Origin: Clostridiales bacterium
GTDB lineage: Bacteria; Bacillota; Clostridia; Caldicoprobacterales; DTU083
Length of the DNA: 33,829 nucleotides
NCBI GenBank assembly: GCA_012837325.1
Contig: DURK01000082.1
Span: forward strand, 1 to 33,829
Direction: 5' to 3'
The notes under the pieces are model-generated. The model had not been told where the DNA came from. It worked only from the letters and a program-made list of their open reading frames with translations, and made no database searches. The stretch's first letter is position 1. Every line of letters starts with the position of its first letter. The translations under genes and the position numbers were made by a program. This document shows, piece by piece, positions 23,358-32,746 of the stretch.

Positions 23358-24434
23358 ATGCTGGAAAAATTGAATTTTATCGAAGCGCGTTACGAGGAGC
23401 TGGCTCAGGTCATCGCCGATCCTGAGGTCATCAACCGGCAGGAGGAATGGCAGAGGCTGGTGAAGGAGCATGCTTCACTGGAGGAAATCGTAACCCGCTA
23501 CAGGGAATACGGGAAAATAAGCAAGGAAGTCCGGGAAGCGGAGGAGCTGCTGCAGGAAGCGCAGGACAGAGAGTTCCGGCTCATGGTTGAACAGGAGCTG
23601 GATGAGCTGAAGCAAAAACAGGATTCCCTTCTTCAGGAGATCAAGCTCCTGCTGCTTCCAAAAGACCCCATGGATGAAAAAAACGTGGTAATGGAAATCC
23701 GCAGCGGTGCCGGCGGGGAAGAGGCTGCTCTTTTCGGTGCGGTATTGTTTCGCATGTACAGCCGGTATGCAGAGCGGCAGGGCTGGAAAACCGATGTCAT
23801 GAGCTCCAGCTTTACCGAACTGGGCGGGGTCAAGGAACTGATCTTTACCATAGAGGGTAAAGGTGCATTCAGCCGTCTGAAATATGAGAGCGGTGTTCAC
23901 CGGGTACAGCGGGTACCCACGACAGAATCCGGAGGCAGAATCCACACCTCTACAGCTACGGTAGCGGTGCTTCCGGAGGCAGAAGACGTGGATATTGAAG
24001 TCAATCCCAATGACCTGCGCATCGATGTATTTCGTTCTTCGGGGCATGGCGGGCAAAGTGTCAACACAACGGACTCAGCTGTACGAATCACGCACCTTCC
24101 CACGGGAATGGTGGTTTCCTGCCAGGATGAAAAATCACAGCTGAAAAATAAGGAGAAGGCTCTTAAGGTGCTGAAATCCAGATTGCTGGATCTGGCTCAG
24201 CAGGAGCAGCAATCGGAATATGCACAAAATCGAAAAAGCCAGGTAGGAACCGGTGACCGGAGTGAGCGCATTCGAACCTATAATTATCCTCAGGGCAGAG
24301 TCACTGACCATCGAATCGGGCTGACCATTCATCAATTGGAGGACTTTTTGGACGGCAATCTGGAGCCAATGATTCAATCCCTGGCACAGACAGAGCAGGC
24401 TGAAAGGCTGCAGGCTTCTGAGCACCAGGCTTGA
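23358..24434 (+). CDS. prfA: Peptide chain release factor 1
   Basis: A 358-residue RF1. It has the catalytic '[18 protein letters not shown]' (GGQ) and the stop-codon tripeptide PxT as '[12 protein letters not shown]', which reads UAA and UAG. The N-terminal domain begins '[19 protein letters not shown]'. The GGQ is the substrate of PrmC encoded just upstream. ATG 23358 is seven bases after AGGAG; ATG 23352 would be too close. Length is normal. Confidence 0.96.
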   Translation: MLEKLNFIEARYEELAQVIADPEVINRQEEWQRLVKEHASLEEIVTRYREYGKISKEVREAEELLQEAQDREFRLMVEQELDELKQKQDSLLQEIKLLLLPKDPMDEKNVVMEIRSGAGGEEAALFGAVLFRMYSRYAERQGWKTDVMSSSFTELGGVKELIFTIEGKGAFSRLKYESGVHRVQRVPTTESGGRIHTSTATVAVLPEAEDVDIEVNPNDLRIDVFRSSGHGGQSVNTTDSAVRITHLPTGMVVSCQDEKSQLKNKEKALKVLKSRLLDLAQQEQQSEYAQNRKSQVGTGDRSERIRTYNYPQGRVTDHRIGLTIHQLEDFLDGNLEPMIQSLAQTEQAERLQASEHQA

Positions 24435-24496
24435 CATAGCAATGGAAAACCCTGAATACAATGGTAGTGTTATTTTGTATCAGGGGGGGATGCTCA

Positions 24497-25231
24497 TTGA
24501 ACAACTTAGTACTGGGCACGATTGCGGGGACCGCAGCAGGAATTGCCGGTACCGGGCTGGGCGGGGCCTTTGCCTTTTTACTCCGTCAACCCGGCAGACG
24601 GCTTTTGAGTACCATCCTCAGCTTATCAGCAGGATTGATGATGGCGGTGGTATGCTTTGACCTGCTGCCGCGCTCCTTTGAACTGAGCGGACTGGGTATC
24701 GGTCTGCTGGGTACGGTAATCGGAGCTGCAGTCATCGCAATGATCCAGGAGCTGCTCTCGCTGAAGCAGAATCCAGGCAGACGCCAAAAAAACTATGCCC
24801 GGACCGGATTGCTGATCGGAATAGGCATTGCCCTGCACAACTTCCCGGAAGGCCTGGCCATCGGTGTGGGCTTTACCTCCTTTCAGACCTTCGGAGCAGG
24901 CCTGAGCCTGATTATTGCCCTGCATGATGTCCCGGAGGGGATTGTCATGGCAACTCCCATGCGGATGGGAGGGATTCATCCGATAAAAATCGTTTTTGCT
25001 GCCCTCTTGGCAGGGGTTCCGACGGGAATCGGCGCCTTGACGGGCTATCTGCTGGGGGAAATTTCCCCCTACTTCATCGGCCTGTGCCTTGGGTTTGCAG
25101 GAGGTGCCATGCTGTATATCACCTGCAGCGAGCTGATACCGGAATCCAGAGATCTGTATCGGGGCAGAATTTCCGGAATCGGCCTGGTTTTGGGTATGCT
25201 GCTGGGCATGGCCATGTCCGAACTGATCTAA
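24497..25231 (+). CDS. ZIP-family divalent metal transporter
   Basis: A 244-residue membrane protein with about eight hydrophobic segments. The metal path motifs are 'IALHNFPEGLAIGVG' (HNxPEG) in the fourth helix and 'IALHDVPEGIVMA' (HDxPEG) in the fifth. Members import zinc or iron into the cytosol; the exact metal is not predictable here. The start is TTG 24497, with a run of seven G and A just upstream. A TTGACA at 24431-24436 lies at the prfA stop, but no well-spaced -10 matches it. Confidence 0.9.
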   Translation: MNNLVLGTIAGTAAGIAGTGLGGAFAFLLRQPGRRLLSTILSLSAGLMMAVVCFDLLPRSFELSGLGIGLLGTVIGAAVIAMIQELLSLKQNPGRRQKNYARTGLLIGIGIALHNFPEGLAIGVGFTSFQTFGAGLSLIIALHDVPEGIVMATPMRMGGIHPIKIVFAALLAGVPTGIGALTGYLLGEISPYFIGLCLGFAGGAMLYITCSELIPESRDLYRGRISGIGLVLGMLLGMAMSELI

Positions 25232-25250
25232 TGTAAAGGAGAATCAACCA

Positions 25251-26303
25251 ATGAAGACCAGGGTCATACACATTGCTGACCCGGATAAGCAGGAGAAGGA
25301 AATCATGGAAGCTGTGGAATTGATTCGCAGCGGTGAAGTGGTTGCCTTTCCGACTGAAACGGTATACGGCCTGGGTGCAAATGCATTGGATGCCCGGGCA
25401 GTGAACAGGATATTCCAGGCGAAAGCCAGACCAGGGGACAACCCTCTGATTGTACATATACACGATCTGTCGCAATGGAATCAGCTGGTGCTGGACATTC
25501 CCCAGAAGGCTCTGCTGCTGGCAGAACGGTTTTGGCCCGGCCCTCTCACCATGATTTTGAATAAATCAGAGCGGGTACCCCTGGAGACAACAGCAGGTCT
25601 GCATACGGTAGGTGTGCGGATGCCTTCCCATCCGGTGGCTTTGAAGCTGATTTCCCTGTCAGGAGTTCCGATTGCCGCACCCAGTGCCAATCGTTCAGGC
25701 CGCCCCAGCCCGACTGCCGCACAACATGTTTTGCAGGACATGGACAGCCGTATTCCCATGATACTGGACGGGGGCCGATGCGATGTGGGAGTGGAATCCA
25801 CCGTATTGGATTTGACGGAATCGGTACCGGTTGTCCTAAGGCCGGGGGGCGTAACGTTGGAAATGCTGGAATCGGTTGTCGGACAGGTGGTTGTTCACCC
25901 CAATGTGATGAAGCCCCTTAAGCAGGGACAGATCACACGTTCTCCGGGGATGAAGTATGTTCATTATGCGCCCAAAGCACCGGTCACCCTCATCCGGGGC
26001 GACTTACACAAGCAAGTGGAGTTTATCGATACAGAGGCAAGCAGGCGGGAGAAGCAAGGGGAGCGGCCGGGGATACTGGCTACCAATCAAACCCTGGCCT
26101 GTTATCAGGCAGGGGTGAGGCTGTCCATGGGAGACCGAAGCAGACCTGCGGAACTGGCAGAAAACCTTTTTGCACGGTTAAGGGAATTTGACGCCTTGGA
26201 TGTAGACTTCATTCTGGCTGAAGGGGTGGATGATAAAGGAGAAGGACTGGCAGTCATGAATCGGATTGCACGTGCTGCTGGATTTCATATCATCGACCTG
26301 TAG
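25251..26303 (+). CDS. ywlC: L-threonylcarbamoyladenylate synthase (YwlC/Sua5)
   Basis: A 350-residue protein. The YrdC domain (about 15-205) has 'VVAFPTETVYGLGANALD', 'KARPGDNPLIVHI' and 'APSANRSGRPSPTAA'; the C-terminal Sua5 domain (about 230-350) makes this the long form. It produces the intermediate for t6A at position 37 of ANN-decoding tRNAs, from threonine, bicarbonate and ATP. ATG 25251 has AAGGAG upstream. The arginine phosphatase gene follows after 43 bases, as in the ywlC-ywlE order of B. subtilis. Confidence 0.94.
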   Translation: MKTRVIHIADPDKQEKEIMEAVELIRSGEVVAFPTETVYGLGANALDARAVNRIFQAKARPGDNPLIVHIHDLSQWNQLVLDIPQKALLLAERFWPGPLTMILNKSERVPLETTAGLHTVGVRMPSHPVALKLISLSGVPIAAPSANRSGRPSPTAAQHVLQDMDSRIPMILDGGRCDVGVESTVLDLTESVPVVLRPGGVTLEMLESVVGQVVVHPNVMKPLKQGQITRSPGMKYVHYAPKAPVTLIRGDLHKQVEFIDTEASRREKQGERPGILATNQTLACYQAGVRLSMGDRSRPAELAENLFARLREFDALDVDFILAEGVDDKGEGLAVMNRIARAAGFHIIDL

Positions 26304-26346
26304 CGATGGCAGAGGTATGAAGCAGGCTGAAAAGGAGAGGATAGAA

Positions 26347-26796
26347 GTGAATGTTTTATTCGTTTGTACGGGAAATACCTGCAGAAGCCCCATGGCAGAA
26401 GCCCTCTTCAAGGATTTGCTGAAGAAAAAGGGGATCGAGGGCATCCAGACGGGTTCAGCAGGCCTGGCAGCCCTGCCCGGCGGGAAAGCCACCCAGCAGG
26501 CGGGACGTGTCATGGAGGAACTGGGTATCAGTCTGACCAATCATCAAACCAGGCAGGTCGATGACGAGCTTCTGAAGCAGGCGGATCTGATTTTGACCAT
26601 GACCGAGCAGCACAAATCCACAATCCAGGTCTCGGTACCTTCCGTATGGGACAAGATCCATACCCTGAAGGAATATGCGGGGATGGAGGATAAGAATATT
26701 TCCGATCCCTTTGGCCGGTCCGATGAGGCCTATCGCAGGACAGCCGGGGAAATCCGGCTGGCTTTGGAGAAAATCCTGGACAAGCTGCAGAAATAA
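26347..26796 (+). CDS. ywlE: Protein arginine phosphatase (YwlE-like)
   Basis: A 149-residue low-molecular-weight phosphatase. 'LFVCTGNTCRSPMAEALF' is the P-loop (Cx5R) with the Thr after Asn that marks YwlE-type arginine phosphatases, and 'DPFGRSDEAY' carries the general-acid Asp. YwlE reverses arginine phosphorylation by McsB in B. subtilis. The start is GTG 26347, preceded by AAGGAGAGG. No mcsB is in the window. A weak hairpin (CCGGC/GCCGG, 26799-26810) with a T-run follows. Confidence 0.92.
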   Translation: MNVLFVCTGNTCRSPMAEALFKDLLKKKGIEGIQTGSAGLAALPGGKATQQAGRVMEELGISLTNHQTRQVDDELLKQADLILTMTEQHKSTIQVSVPSVWDKIHTLKEYAGMEDKNISDPFGRSDEAYRRTAGEIRLALEKILDKLQK

Positions 26797-26846
26797 AGCC
26801 GGCCTGCCGGAGATTTTTGACAGGAATTTTCGTCTTTCGGTAGACT

Positions 26847-26875
26847 TTGACAGAATGAGTATTATATAATATAAA
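26847..26875 (+). promoter_or_regulatory. Sigma-A promoter for rpiA
   Basis: TTGACA (26847-26852), 17-base spacer, TATAAA (26870-26875). Another TTGACA stands at 26817-26822 with a poorer -10. Confidence 0.75.
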
Positions 26876-26922
26876 ATTGAGTCAGGTAGTTGCTATCAGT
26901 ACGGACTAAGGAGGGGCTTTTT

Positions 26923-27630
26923 TTGAAATCTGTTTCCAGTAACGTAGAACTGAAAAAGATGGTTGGGCAGCGCGCAGCCGATTTGGTGAAAGACGGCATG
27001 AGGATCGGAATTGGTACCGGATCCACTGTTGTCTTTTTTATTGAAGAGCTTGCCCGCAGGGTTCAGAACGGCCTGCGTATACAGGGCGCACCCACCTCTC
27101 TTGGAACCAGGCTGCTCTGTGCGCAGCATGGCATTCCTCTGCTGGACAGCATGACTATCAACCATTTGGATCTGGCAATCGACGGAGCCGATGAGATTGA
27201 TCCTTCTCTCAATGCCATCAAGGGCGGAGGCGGTGCACACACCGTTGAGAAAATCATAGCTTCCATGGCAGATGAATTTGTTTTGATTGCAGACCAAACC
27301 AAGCTGGTTTCCTCGCTATGCCGGAAATTTCCGCTGCCTGTTGAAGTGATTCCTGCTTCCCTTTCCTTCGCCGAGAAGGAAATCCGCCGATTGGGAGGTA
27401 TGCCTGCTCTTCGCAATGCTGTCCGTAAAGATGGACCGGTCATAACCGAAAACGGCAACTTTATACTGGACATTACCTTTTCCGATCCTCCTGGTGATTT
27501 GGAGGTGTTGAATGCGCAGCTGAAAAGGATACCTGGTCTGCTTGAGACCGGGCTGTTTGCAGGAATCGCCAAAAAGGCTCTGATTGGGTACCAGGATACC
27601 GTTGAAACACTGCTTCCAAGAGAATCATAA
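26923..27630 (+). CDS. rpiA: Ribose-5-phosphate isomerase A
   Basis: A 235-residue protein. 'GMRIGIGTGSTVVFFIEEL' is the phosphate loop, 'DLAIDGADEIDP' the active-site Asp motif, 'IKGGGGAHTVEKI' the glycine motif and 'PVEVIPASL' a conserved C-terminal motif. It interconverts ribose-5-P and ribulose-5-P. The start is TTG 26923, with AAGGAGGGG upstream. In B. subtilis this position next to ywlE is held by the unrelated RpiB (YwlF). A clear promoter lies upstream. Confidence 0.94.
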   Translation: MKSVSSNVELKKMVGQRAADLVKDGMRIGIGTGSTVVFFIEELARRVQNGLRIQGAPTSLGTRLLCAQHGIPLLDSMTINHLDLAIDGADEIDPSLNAIKGGGGAHTVEKIIASMADEFVLIADQTKLVSSLCRKFPLPVEVIPASLSFAEKEIRRLGGMPALRNAVRKDGPVITENGNFILDITFSDPPGDLEVLNAQLKRIPGLLETGLFAGIAKKALIGYQDTVETLLPRES

Positions 27631-27653
27631 TTTTTATCATCATGCATCATACT

Positions 27654-27680
27654 AATCGAGTATCGTTCTGCAGCTCGATT
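27654..27680. repeat. Inverted repeat in the upp leader
   Basis: AATCGAG (27654-27660) and CTCGATT (27674-27680) pair perfectly over a 13-base loop. No T-run follows. It may be an operator or a leader hairpin. Confidence 0.4.
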
Positions 27681-27735
27681 GCTTAAGGCAATAGACTGAA
27701 AAAATGGAACGATTCCATACAAGGGGGAAAAGTGA

Positions 27736-28365
<630 letters not shown>

Positions 28366-28403
28366 GCTGAAAATGAATGAACCGGATCGATAAAAAGCAA
28401 GAG

Positions 28404-28433
28404 CTCTGTCATGTATTAGACAGAGTTTTTTTT
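28404..28433 (+). terminator. Intrinsic terminator after upp
   Basis: CTCTGTC (28404-28410) and GACAGAG (28419-28425) over an 8-base loop, followed by T8. Confidence 0.9.
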
Positions 28434-28463
28434 CGTCCCATACTTAACTTAGAAGAAGTGAGG

Positions 28464-28524
28464 TATACACCGGACAGATGTATAGCTTGGCAAAAAAAGA
28501 GTGCACCTTGATCAGGTATATACA
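28464..28524. promoter_or_regulatory. Repeated TATACA half-sites upstream of ywmB
   Basis: TATACA (28464-28469) and TGTATA (28479-28484) form an inverted repeat with a 9-base centre. A palindromic GTATATAC (28516-28523) and a further TATACA (28519-28524) lie about 35 bases on. This looks like operator sites; no clear promoter was assigned. Confidence 0.35.
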
Positions 28525-28576
28525 CCAATAAAGCAGGCAATAATTTGAATAAATGACGAAACAAATGAGGTGCGTG

Positions 28577-29362
28577 ATGAAAAATCAATCCAGGCTTCTT
28601 TGGGTCTTATTATTGCTTATGGTGTTAATTTCACTTTCTGCTGCCTTGCTGGAAGGCAGAGGTGCTGTCATGGCTGCTTCTCCCGACAGGACGAGGGAGG
28701 AGATCCGGCATCAGCTTGCCGGTGTGAAGGGAACACTGGTTGAAACCCGAATCAGCGGTTGGATCCGAGTCAGCGAAAACAAGATTCCGCTGCCTTTTAT
28801 GCTGGAAAAGGTCAGGGAGCTGCTGCCCCTTCCGGGGGAAGATGTACAGGCTCAAATTCAGATGGATGAAAGGCAAGGCGTTTACCAGGTCAAAATTTGC
28901 GTTTGTGAGGAGGACGCTGACTACACCATCCTTTTCTATAACAGCCCGCAATCGGGTAAAAAACCGGACAGCGGTGAAACCTATCTGATCGTAGATGCAG
29001 TTTTGAAATCTGATTCTGCTGCAAGGGAAGGCAGGGCATATGAGAAGGTGGAGGAAATATTAAGCCAATATGAAGGTTCACCTTCGATCGGTACTACTTA
29101 TACGGCAACCATTTCCGGAAAGCTGAAGGAGGAGGAAATGGAGCAAACAGCCAAAATGCTCTTTTCCGGCCTGAATGCGGATATTACCGAATGTAACCGG
29201 GATACCGGATGGATCAGTCTGACGGGTTACAGCAGCCTGATCGGCGGCGGACTGGAATCTGTAAACGGAAGATTCAACCTGAATATTGCACTTCGCTGCC
29301 ATTCCCATGAAGACAAAACCTATATCTGCCTGGGAACCCCTGTCATCTCCATTCCCTATTAA
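28577..29362 (+). CDS. ywmB: YwmB-family protein
   Basis: A 261-residue exported protein with a signal peptide (hydrophobic about 7-25, ending near Ala-Ala-Ser) and the YwmB/DUF1779 fold, with 'GWISLTGYSSLIGGG' near the C terminus and 'INPF'-type end segments. The fold resembles a TATA-box-binding-like domain, but the function is unknown. Its place directly before murA and spoIID matches B. subtilis. ATG 28577 follows GAGGTG; the ATG at 28553 has no ribosome site. Confidence 0.85.
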   Translation: MKNQSRLLWVLLLLMVLISLSAALLEGRGAVMAASPDRTREEIRHQLAGVKGTLVETRISGWIRVSENKIPLPFMLEKVRELLPLPGEDVQAQIQMDERQGVYQVKICVCEEDADYTILFYNSPQSGKKPDSGETYLIVDAVLKSDSAAREGRAYEKVEEILSQYEGSPSIGTTYTATISGKLKEEEMEQTAKMLFSGLNADITECNRDTGWISLTGYSSLIGGGLESVNGRFNLNIALRCHSHEDKTYICLGTPVISIPY

Positions 29363-29412
29363 GCGCATACTAAAGCTGTGATGCATAAAATGGAGTTGAT
29401 GGAGGAGTGAGC

Positions 29413-30666
29413 ATGACAAGTTTTTTCGTATCCAAATGCGGTCCATTAAGAGGAAAGGTTGCCATTAACGGAGCAAAGAATTCGGTTCTTCCGATTATGG
29501 CAGCTTCTCTCTTGTCGGACGGCATCAGCACATTGGGGGATGTTCCCCTGCTGGAAGACGTGAAGGTGATGTGTGAATTGCTGGGACACTTCGGTTCCAG
29601 CTTGAGAATGGAAGGCAAAAGGCTGCAGATAGACAACAGCCGCATCCAGCCTGCACCTGCTCCTTATGATCTGGTCAGAAAAATGCGTGCCTCTTTTTTA
29701 ATTATGGGACCCCTCCTGTCTCGCTTCGGCAACGTAAAGATTTCTCTTCCAGGGGGATGTGCTATCGGAACCCGGCCGATAGATCTGCACTTAAAGGGCT
29801 TGGCTGTCATGGGAGCTGATATTACCTTGGGGCATGGATACATTGAAGCCAGTGCAGATAAGCTGACAGGAGACAGGGTGTATCTGGACTTCCCCAGTGT
29901 AGGCGCAACTGAGAACCTTATCATGGCCGCTGCCCTTGCAGACGGGCTTACCACAATCGAAAATGCAGCGGAAGAACCCGAAATCATTGATCTGGCCAAT
30001 TTTATCAATTCCATGGGGGGACATGTCAGAGGAGCTGGCACGGATACCATTAAGGTTGAAGGGGTCAGGCAGCTTTCAGGATGCAATCATACGATTATTC
30101 CGGATCGGATTGAGGCAGGTACCCTTATGGTAGCAGCAGCAATCACAGGCGGAGACATTATACTAACCAATGTAATCAGTGATCACTTAAGACCGGTAGA
30201 GGCAAAGCTGAAGGAAGCAGGCATTCAAATCGATTCGGTGGAGGAAGGCATTCGAGTATACAAAAACGGTTCCCTGCATACATTGGACCTGAAGACTCTT
30301 CCTTATCCGGGTTTTCCCACAGACATGCAGGCACAAATGATGGCGTTCATGTGTACCCTGCCGGGAACCAGCATGATAACGGAAACCGTATTTGAAAACC
30401 GGTTTATGCATGCCAGCGAATTGAAGCGTCTTGGAGCCAAAATCAGGATTGAGGGGAGAAGTGCGGTGGTTGAAGGTGTTGACCGGCTTCAGGGAGCACA
30501 GGTAAAAGCGACGGATCTACGGGCAGGCGCTGCTCTTCTGCTGGCTGGAATGGTTGCCGAGGGCAGTACGGAAATAGTGGATATCCATCATATTGACCGG
30601 GGTTACGAGAACATCGAAGAAAAACTCCGATCCTTAGGCGCAGACATTATACGGCACGAGTATTGA
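29413..30666 (+). CDS. murA: UDP-N-acetylglucosamine 1-carboxyvinyltransferase
   Basis: A 417-residue enzyme. 'GAKNSVLPIMAASLLSDG' is the N-terminal signature with the conserved Lys-Asn, the catalytic Cys is in 'PGGCAIGTRPIDLHL', and 'PGFPTDMQAQMMA' and 'RAGAALLLAG' are typical. It transfers enolpyruvate from PEP to UDP-GlcNAc, the first step of peptidoglycan synthesis. The Cys (not Asp) form is the fosfomycin target. ATG 29413 is preceded by GGAGGAG. Confidence 0.97.
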   Translation: MTSFFVSKCGPLRGKVAINGAKNSVLPIMAASLLSDGISTLGDVPLLEDVKVMCELLGHFGSSLRMEGKRLQIDNSRIQPAPAPYDLVRKMRASFLIMGPLLSRFGNVKISLPGGCAIGTRPIDLHLKGLAVMGADITLGHGYIEASADKLTGDRVYLDFPSVGATENLIMAAALADGLTTIENAAEEPEIIDLANFINSMGGHVRGAGTDTIKVEGVRQLSGCNHTIIPDRIEAGTLMVAAAITGGDIILTNVISDHLRPVEAKLKEAGIQIDSVEEGIRVYKNGSLHTLDLKTLPYPGFPTDMQAQMMAFMCTLPGTSMITETVFENRFMHASELKRLGAKIRIEGRSAVVEGVDRLQGAQVKATDLRAGAALLLAGMVAEGSTEIVDIHHIDRGYENIEEKLRSLGADIIRHEY

Positions 30667-30673
30667 TAAATCA

Positions 30674-30738
30674 GAGCATGAGCTTAAGGTCTATGATCAT
30701 CCTCATAGTCCTCACAGATCATGCTTTTTCTTTTTTTT
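30674..30738 (+). terminator. Intrinsic terminator after murA
   Basis: AGCATGA (30675-30681) pairs with TCATGCT (30719-30725), with an inner CTATG/CATAG helix, followed by TTTTCTTTTTTTT. It insulates murA from the riboswitch cassette. Confidence 0.8.
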
Positions 30739-30856
30739 ATACCAAGTCAAGATAGATACATATCCCATATTTTTTTCTCAGAATGATCTCTTGAAACAAG
30801 GCTGCAAGGTCGAAACCAAGCGTAAATTGTAACATTTTGAATATTCAAAAAACGGG

Positions 30857-30885
30857 TTGACAAACTAAAAAAAAAGGTATATAAA
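30857..30885 (+). promoter_or_regulatory. Sigma-A promoter of the c-di-GMP riboswitch transcript
   Basis: TTGACA (30857-30862), 17-base spacer, TATAAA (30880-30885). The transcript would start near 30892, giving about 50 bases before the aptamer and a leader of about 390 bases in all. The 118 bases between the murA terminator and this promoter hold nothing I can assign. Confidence 0.8.
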
Positions 30886-30942
30886 AAATTATAGATTGGA
30901 TACTTCAAAATGTGTTTATATAGTATAACAACAAAATAAAGT

Positions 30943-31024
30943 CCTAACACGGGCAAACTTATCGAAAGATAAGGATGCAAAGTTGTGAGTCTAAAGCATT
31001 TCGCTATGACTGTCAGGCTGCTAT
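30943..31024 (+). ncRNA. Class I cyclic di-GMP riboswitch (GEMM-I)
   Basis: The conserved blocks occur in order: CACGGGCAAAC (30948-30958), the hairpin CTTATC-GAAA-GATAAG with its GNRA tetraloop, GGATGCAAAG, a TCTAAAG...CTATGAC second helix acting as tetraloop receptor, and the 3' block CAGGCTGC (31014-31021). This is the GEMM-I consensus. The riboswitch senses c-di-GMP. Its 3' block is shared with the 5' arm of a terminator, so aptamer and terminator are probably mutually exclusive. Confidence 0.9.
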
Positions 31025-31054
31025 GTTAAATATATTAACATGGCAGCCTTTTTG
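31015..31054 (+). terminator. Riboswitch expression-platform terminator
   Basis: A 15-pair stem, AGGCTGCTATGTTAA (31015-31029) with TTAACATGGCAGCCT (31035-31049), one G-U, and five or six T. Its 5' arm includes the conserved aptamer bases 31015-31021. Confidence 0.9.
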
Positions 31055-31101
31055 TTTGGCTTAAAAGCAGTTCATTATTTGATACTTGAGGGGGGATGTT
31101 T

Positions 31102-31164
31102 ATGTGTGTCTTGATGAAGAAGAAGCAAGCAATAATCAACCGACAACCATTCTACCCTATTTAG
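31102..31164 (+). CDS. Possible 20-residue leader peptide
   Basis: A short frame, MCVLMKKKQAIINRQPFYPI, begins at ATG 31102 with a strong GAGGGGGG site (31088-31095) six bases upstream. It lies between the riboswitch terminator and the surface-protein gene. The remaining bases 31165-31282 hold no further feature. Whether it is translated is unknown; the strong ribosome site is the only support. Confidence 0.35.
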   Translation: MCVLMKKKQAIINRQPFYPI

Positions 31165-31282
31165 GGAGGCACAGAGCAAACGATACAGACATTTTTTAGA
31201 AAGATAGAATTCTATATGTATCTAGCAAGAACAGGGCTGCTTAGTTTCGGCATGAAAAAAATGATATTTGGGGGAAAACGAA

Positions 31283-32716
31283 ATGAAAAAGAAGATAACA
31301 ATTATCCTTACAATTACGTTATTATTAGCTCTTTTTGCTGGCATTCCGTTGGCTTCAGCAAGTGAGAAAGATGCTGAGCAGGAAAAATACAAAGAAGTGG
31401 TGGTAAATGCGGTATGGATTCCAATAGATAAAGATACTGGAGAGGTTTATGATGATTTAACACCGCTAATCACACATCCCAATGCATACGATTGGTCAGA
31501 GGTAGCAGAATTACAAGATGATCCTGCGAAAGATTATTTTAATGAATATGTAATCTCATATATGGGAACCCGTATTAAAAACAATTCTTATTACCTTAAC
31601 AATTTTATGTACACGAGCAATCTGTTTTTTAGCGATCGCTTCCATAAGGTCGTTGCACAAGGATGCTCTACTAGTGATTATAATATACAGGAAGGGAAAA
31701 AATCTCCTGTAAGAAAACTTGTATATGGAAGTTTTGAAGACGAAGATCTTGTTATGGGACTCCATGGAATGACCATGACACCTTACCAAGAAGGTGAAAT
31801 ACTTGAACTATATATTGATACGATAATAGGAAATACATCTCTTTCTGAAGCAGATTTTGTAGAGGATGAGCTTACAATTCAACGGCCTAAAGATATTCGT
31901 TCTCTTATTGATTTGTTTAAGGAGAATATAAAAGAATATACATTCCTGAGTTTAGATAAGTTAGAAGAATATATAGAAGAATATGTGACAATTGATGACC
32001 CGAAAGACATGAACTGGGACAAAGTTTATTTGTACAAATATGACCCAGATAATCGTGACAAAGGCGAATACTTAAAAAACAACAATGGTGACTATTTAAA
32101 CATTATCAACGAATTAGACATCAATGATTTAGAGTTAGGAGAATATGAGGTTGTCATTCCTGTCTATTGGCAAAGGATGGTTCCTGAAGCTCTCAGTGCA
32201 CCAGATACATTCTCTAGAAACAGATATAAATATGATGATACGATTCATTTTACCCTTATCCTCGAGGAAAGAGACGGTGCAGACGTCATTGTTAAATATG
32301 TTGATGAGGAAGGGAATCAATTAGCAGACCAAGTGATACTGAAAGGCAAAGTCAACGAATCGTGGACCACAGAGGCGAAAGAAATAGAAGGATGGATTCT
32401 AAAAACAGAACCGGAAAACAGTCAAGGTACTTTTACAGATGAAGTTCAAGAAGTTGTCTACATATATGAGGAGGAAATTGAAATTCAAGACCCAGAGGTG
32501 CCAGGCGGCCCAACGGATCCAACAGGCCCAGAAGAGCCAGAAGAGCCAGGCGAACCGGAGGATCCTTTAGATGATTCAGAATCAGAGGAACCTGAGACCT
32601 CACCCAAAACCGGAGATACCAGCCTCGTATTATTGTATGTGATACTCATGATATTAACTGGATCGGCCATATTGATTTTTACAGTCAGGAAAGCCTTACA
32701 TAAGCAATTAAGATAG
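31283..32716 (+). CDS. Sortase-anchored surface protein with MucBP domain and SPKTG signal
   Basis: A 477-residue exported protein. Signal peptide at about 1-27 (basic start, hydrophobic core, ASA end). A large N-terminal region (about 28-330) matches nothing I recognise. A MucBP-type repeat (about 334-400) begins 'DVIVKYVDEEGNQLAD'. A Pro/Glu/Gly-rich linker follows (about 402-438), then the sorting signal SPKTG (440-444), a hydrophobic helix and an RKALHKQLR basic tail. SPKTG fits the (S/P)PxTG recognised by C. difficile class B sortase. MucBP domains bind mucin or glycans, so this is a probable adhesin under the c-di-GMP riboswitch. The gene is clearly AT-richer than its neighbours, suggesting transfer. 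ATG 31283 has GGGGG upstream. Confidence 0.88.
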   Translation: MKKKITIILTITLLLALFAGIPLASASEKDAEQEKYKEVVVNAVWIPIDKDTGEVYDDLTPLITHPNAYDWSEVAELQDDPAKDYFNEYVISYMGTRIKNNSYYLNNFMYTSNLFFSDRFHKVVAQGCSTSDYNIQEGKKSPVRKLVYGSFEDEDLVMGLHGMTMTPYQEGEILELYIDTIIGNTSLSEADFVEDELTIQRPKDIRSLIDLFKENIKEYTFLSLDKLEEYIEEYVTIDDPKDMNWDKVYLYKYDPDNRDKGEYLKNNNGDYLNIINELDINDLELGEYEVVIPVYWQRMVPEALSAPDTFSRNRYKYDDTIHFTLILEERDGADVIVKYVDEEGNQLADQVILKGKVNESWTTEAKEIEGWILKTEPENSQGTFTDEVQEVVYIYEEEIEIQDPEVPGGPTDPTGPEEPEEPGEPEDPLDDSESEEPETSPKTGDTSLVLLYVILMILTGSAILIFTVRKALHKQLR

Positions 32717-32746
32717 TCATACGTCAGAGTTTATATCCAGGCATTC

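Noticed and set aside
24431-24462. TTGACA and TACAAT before the ZIP gene as a promoter
   Set aside because: The spacer is 20 bases and the -35 overlaps the prfA stop; too poor to list.
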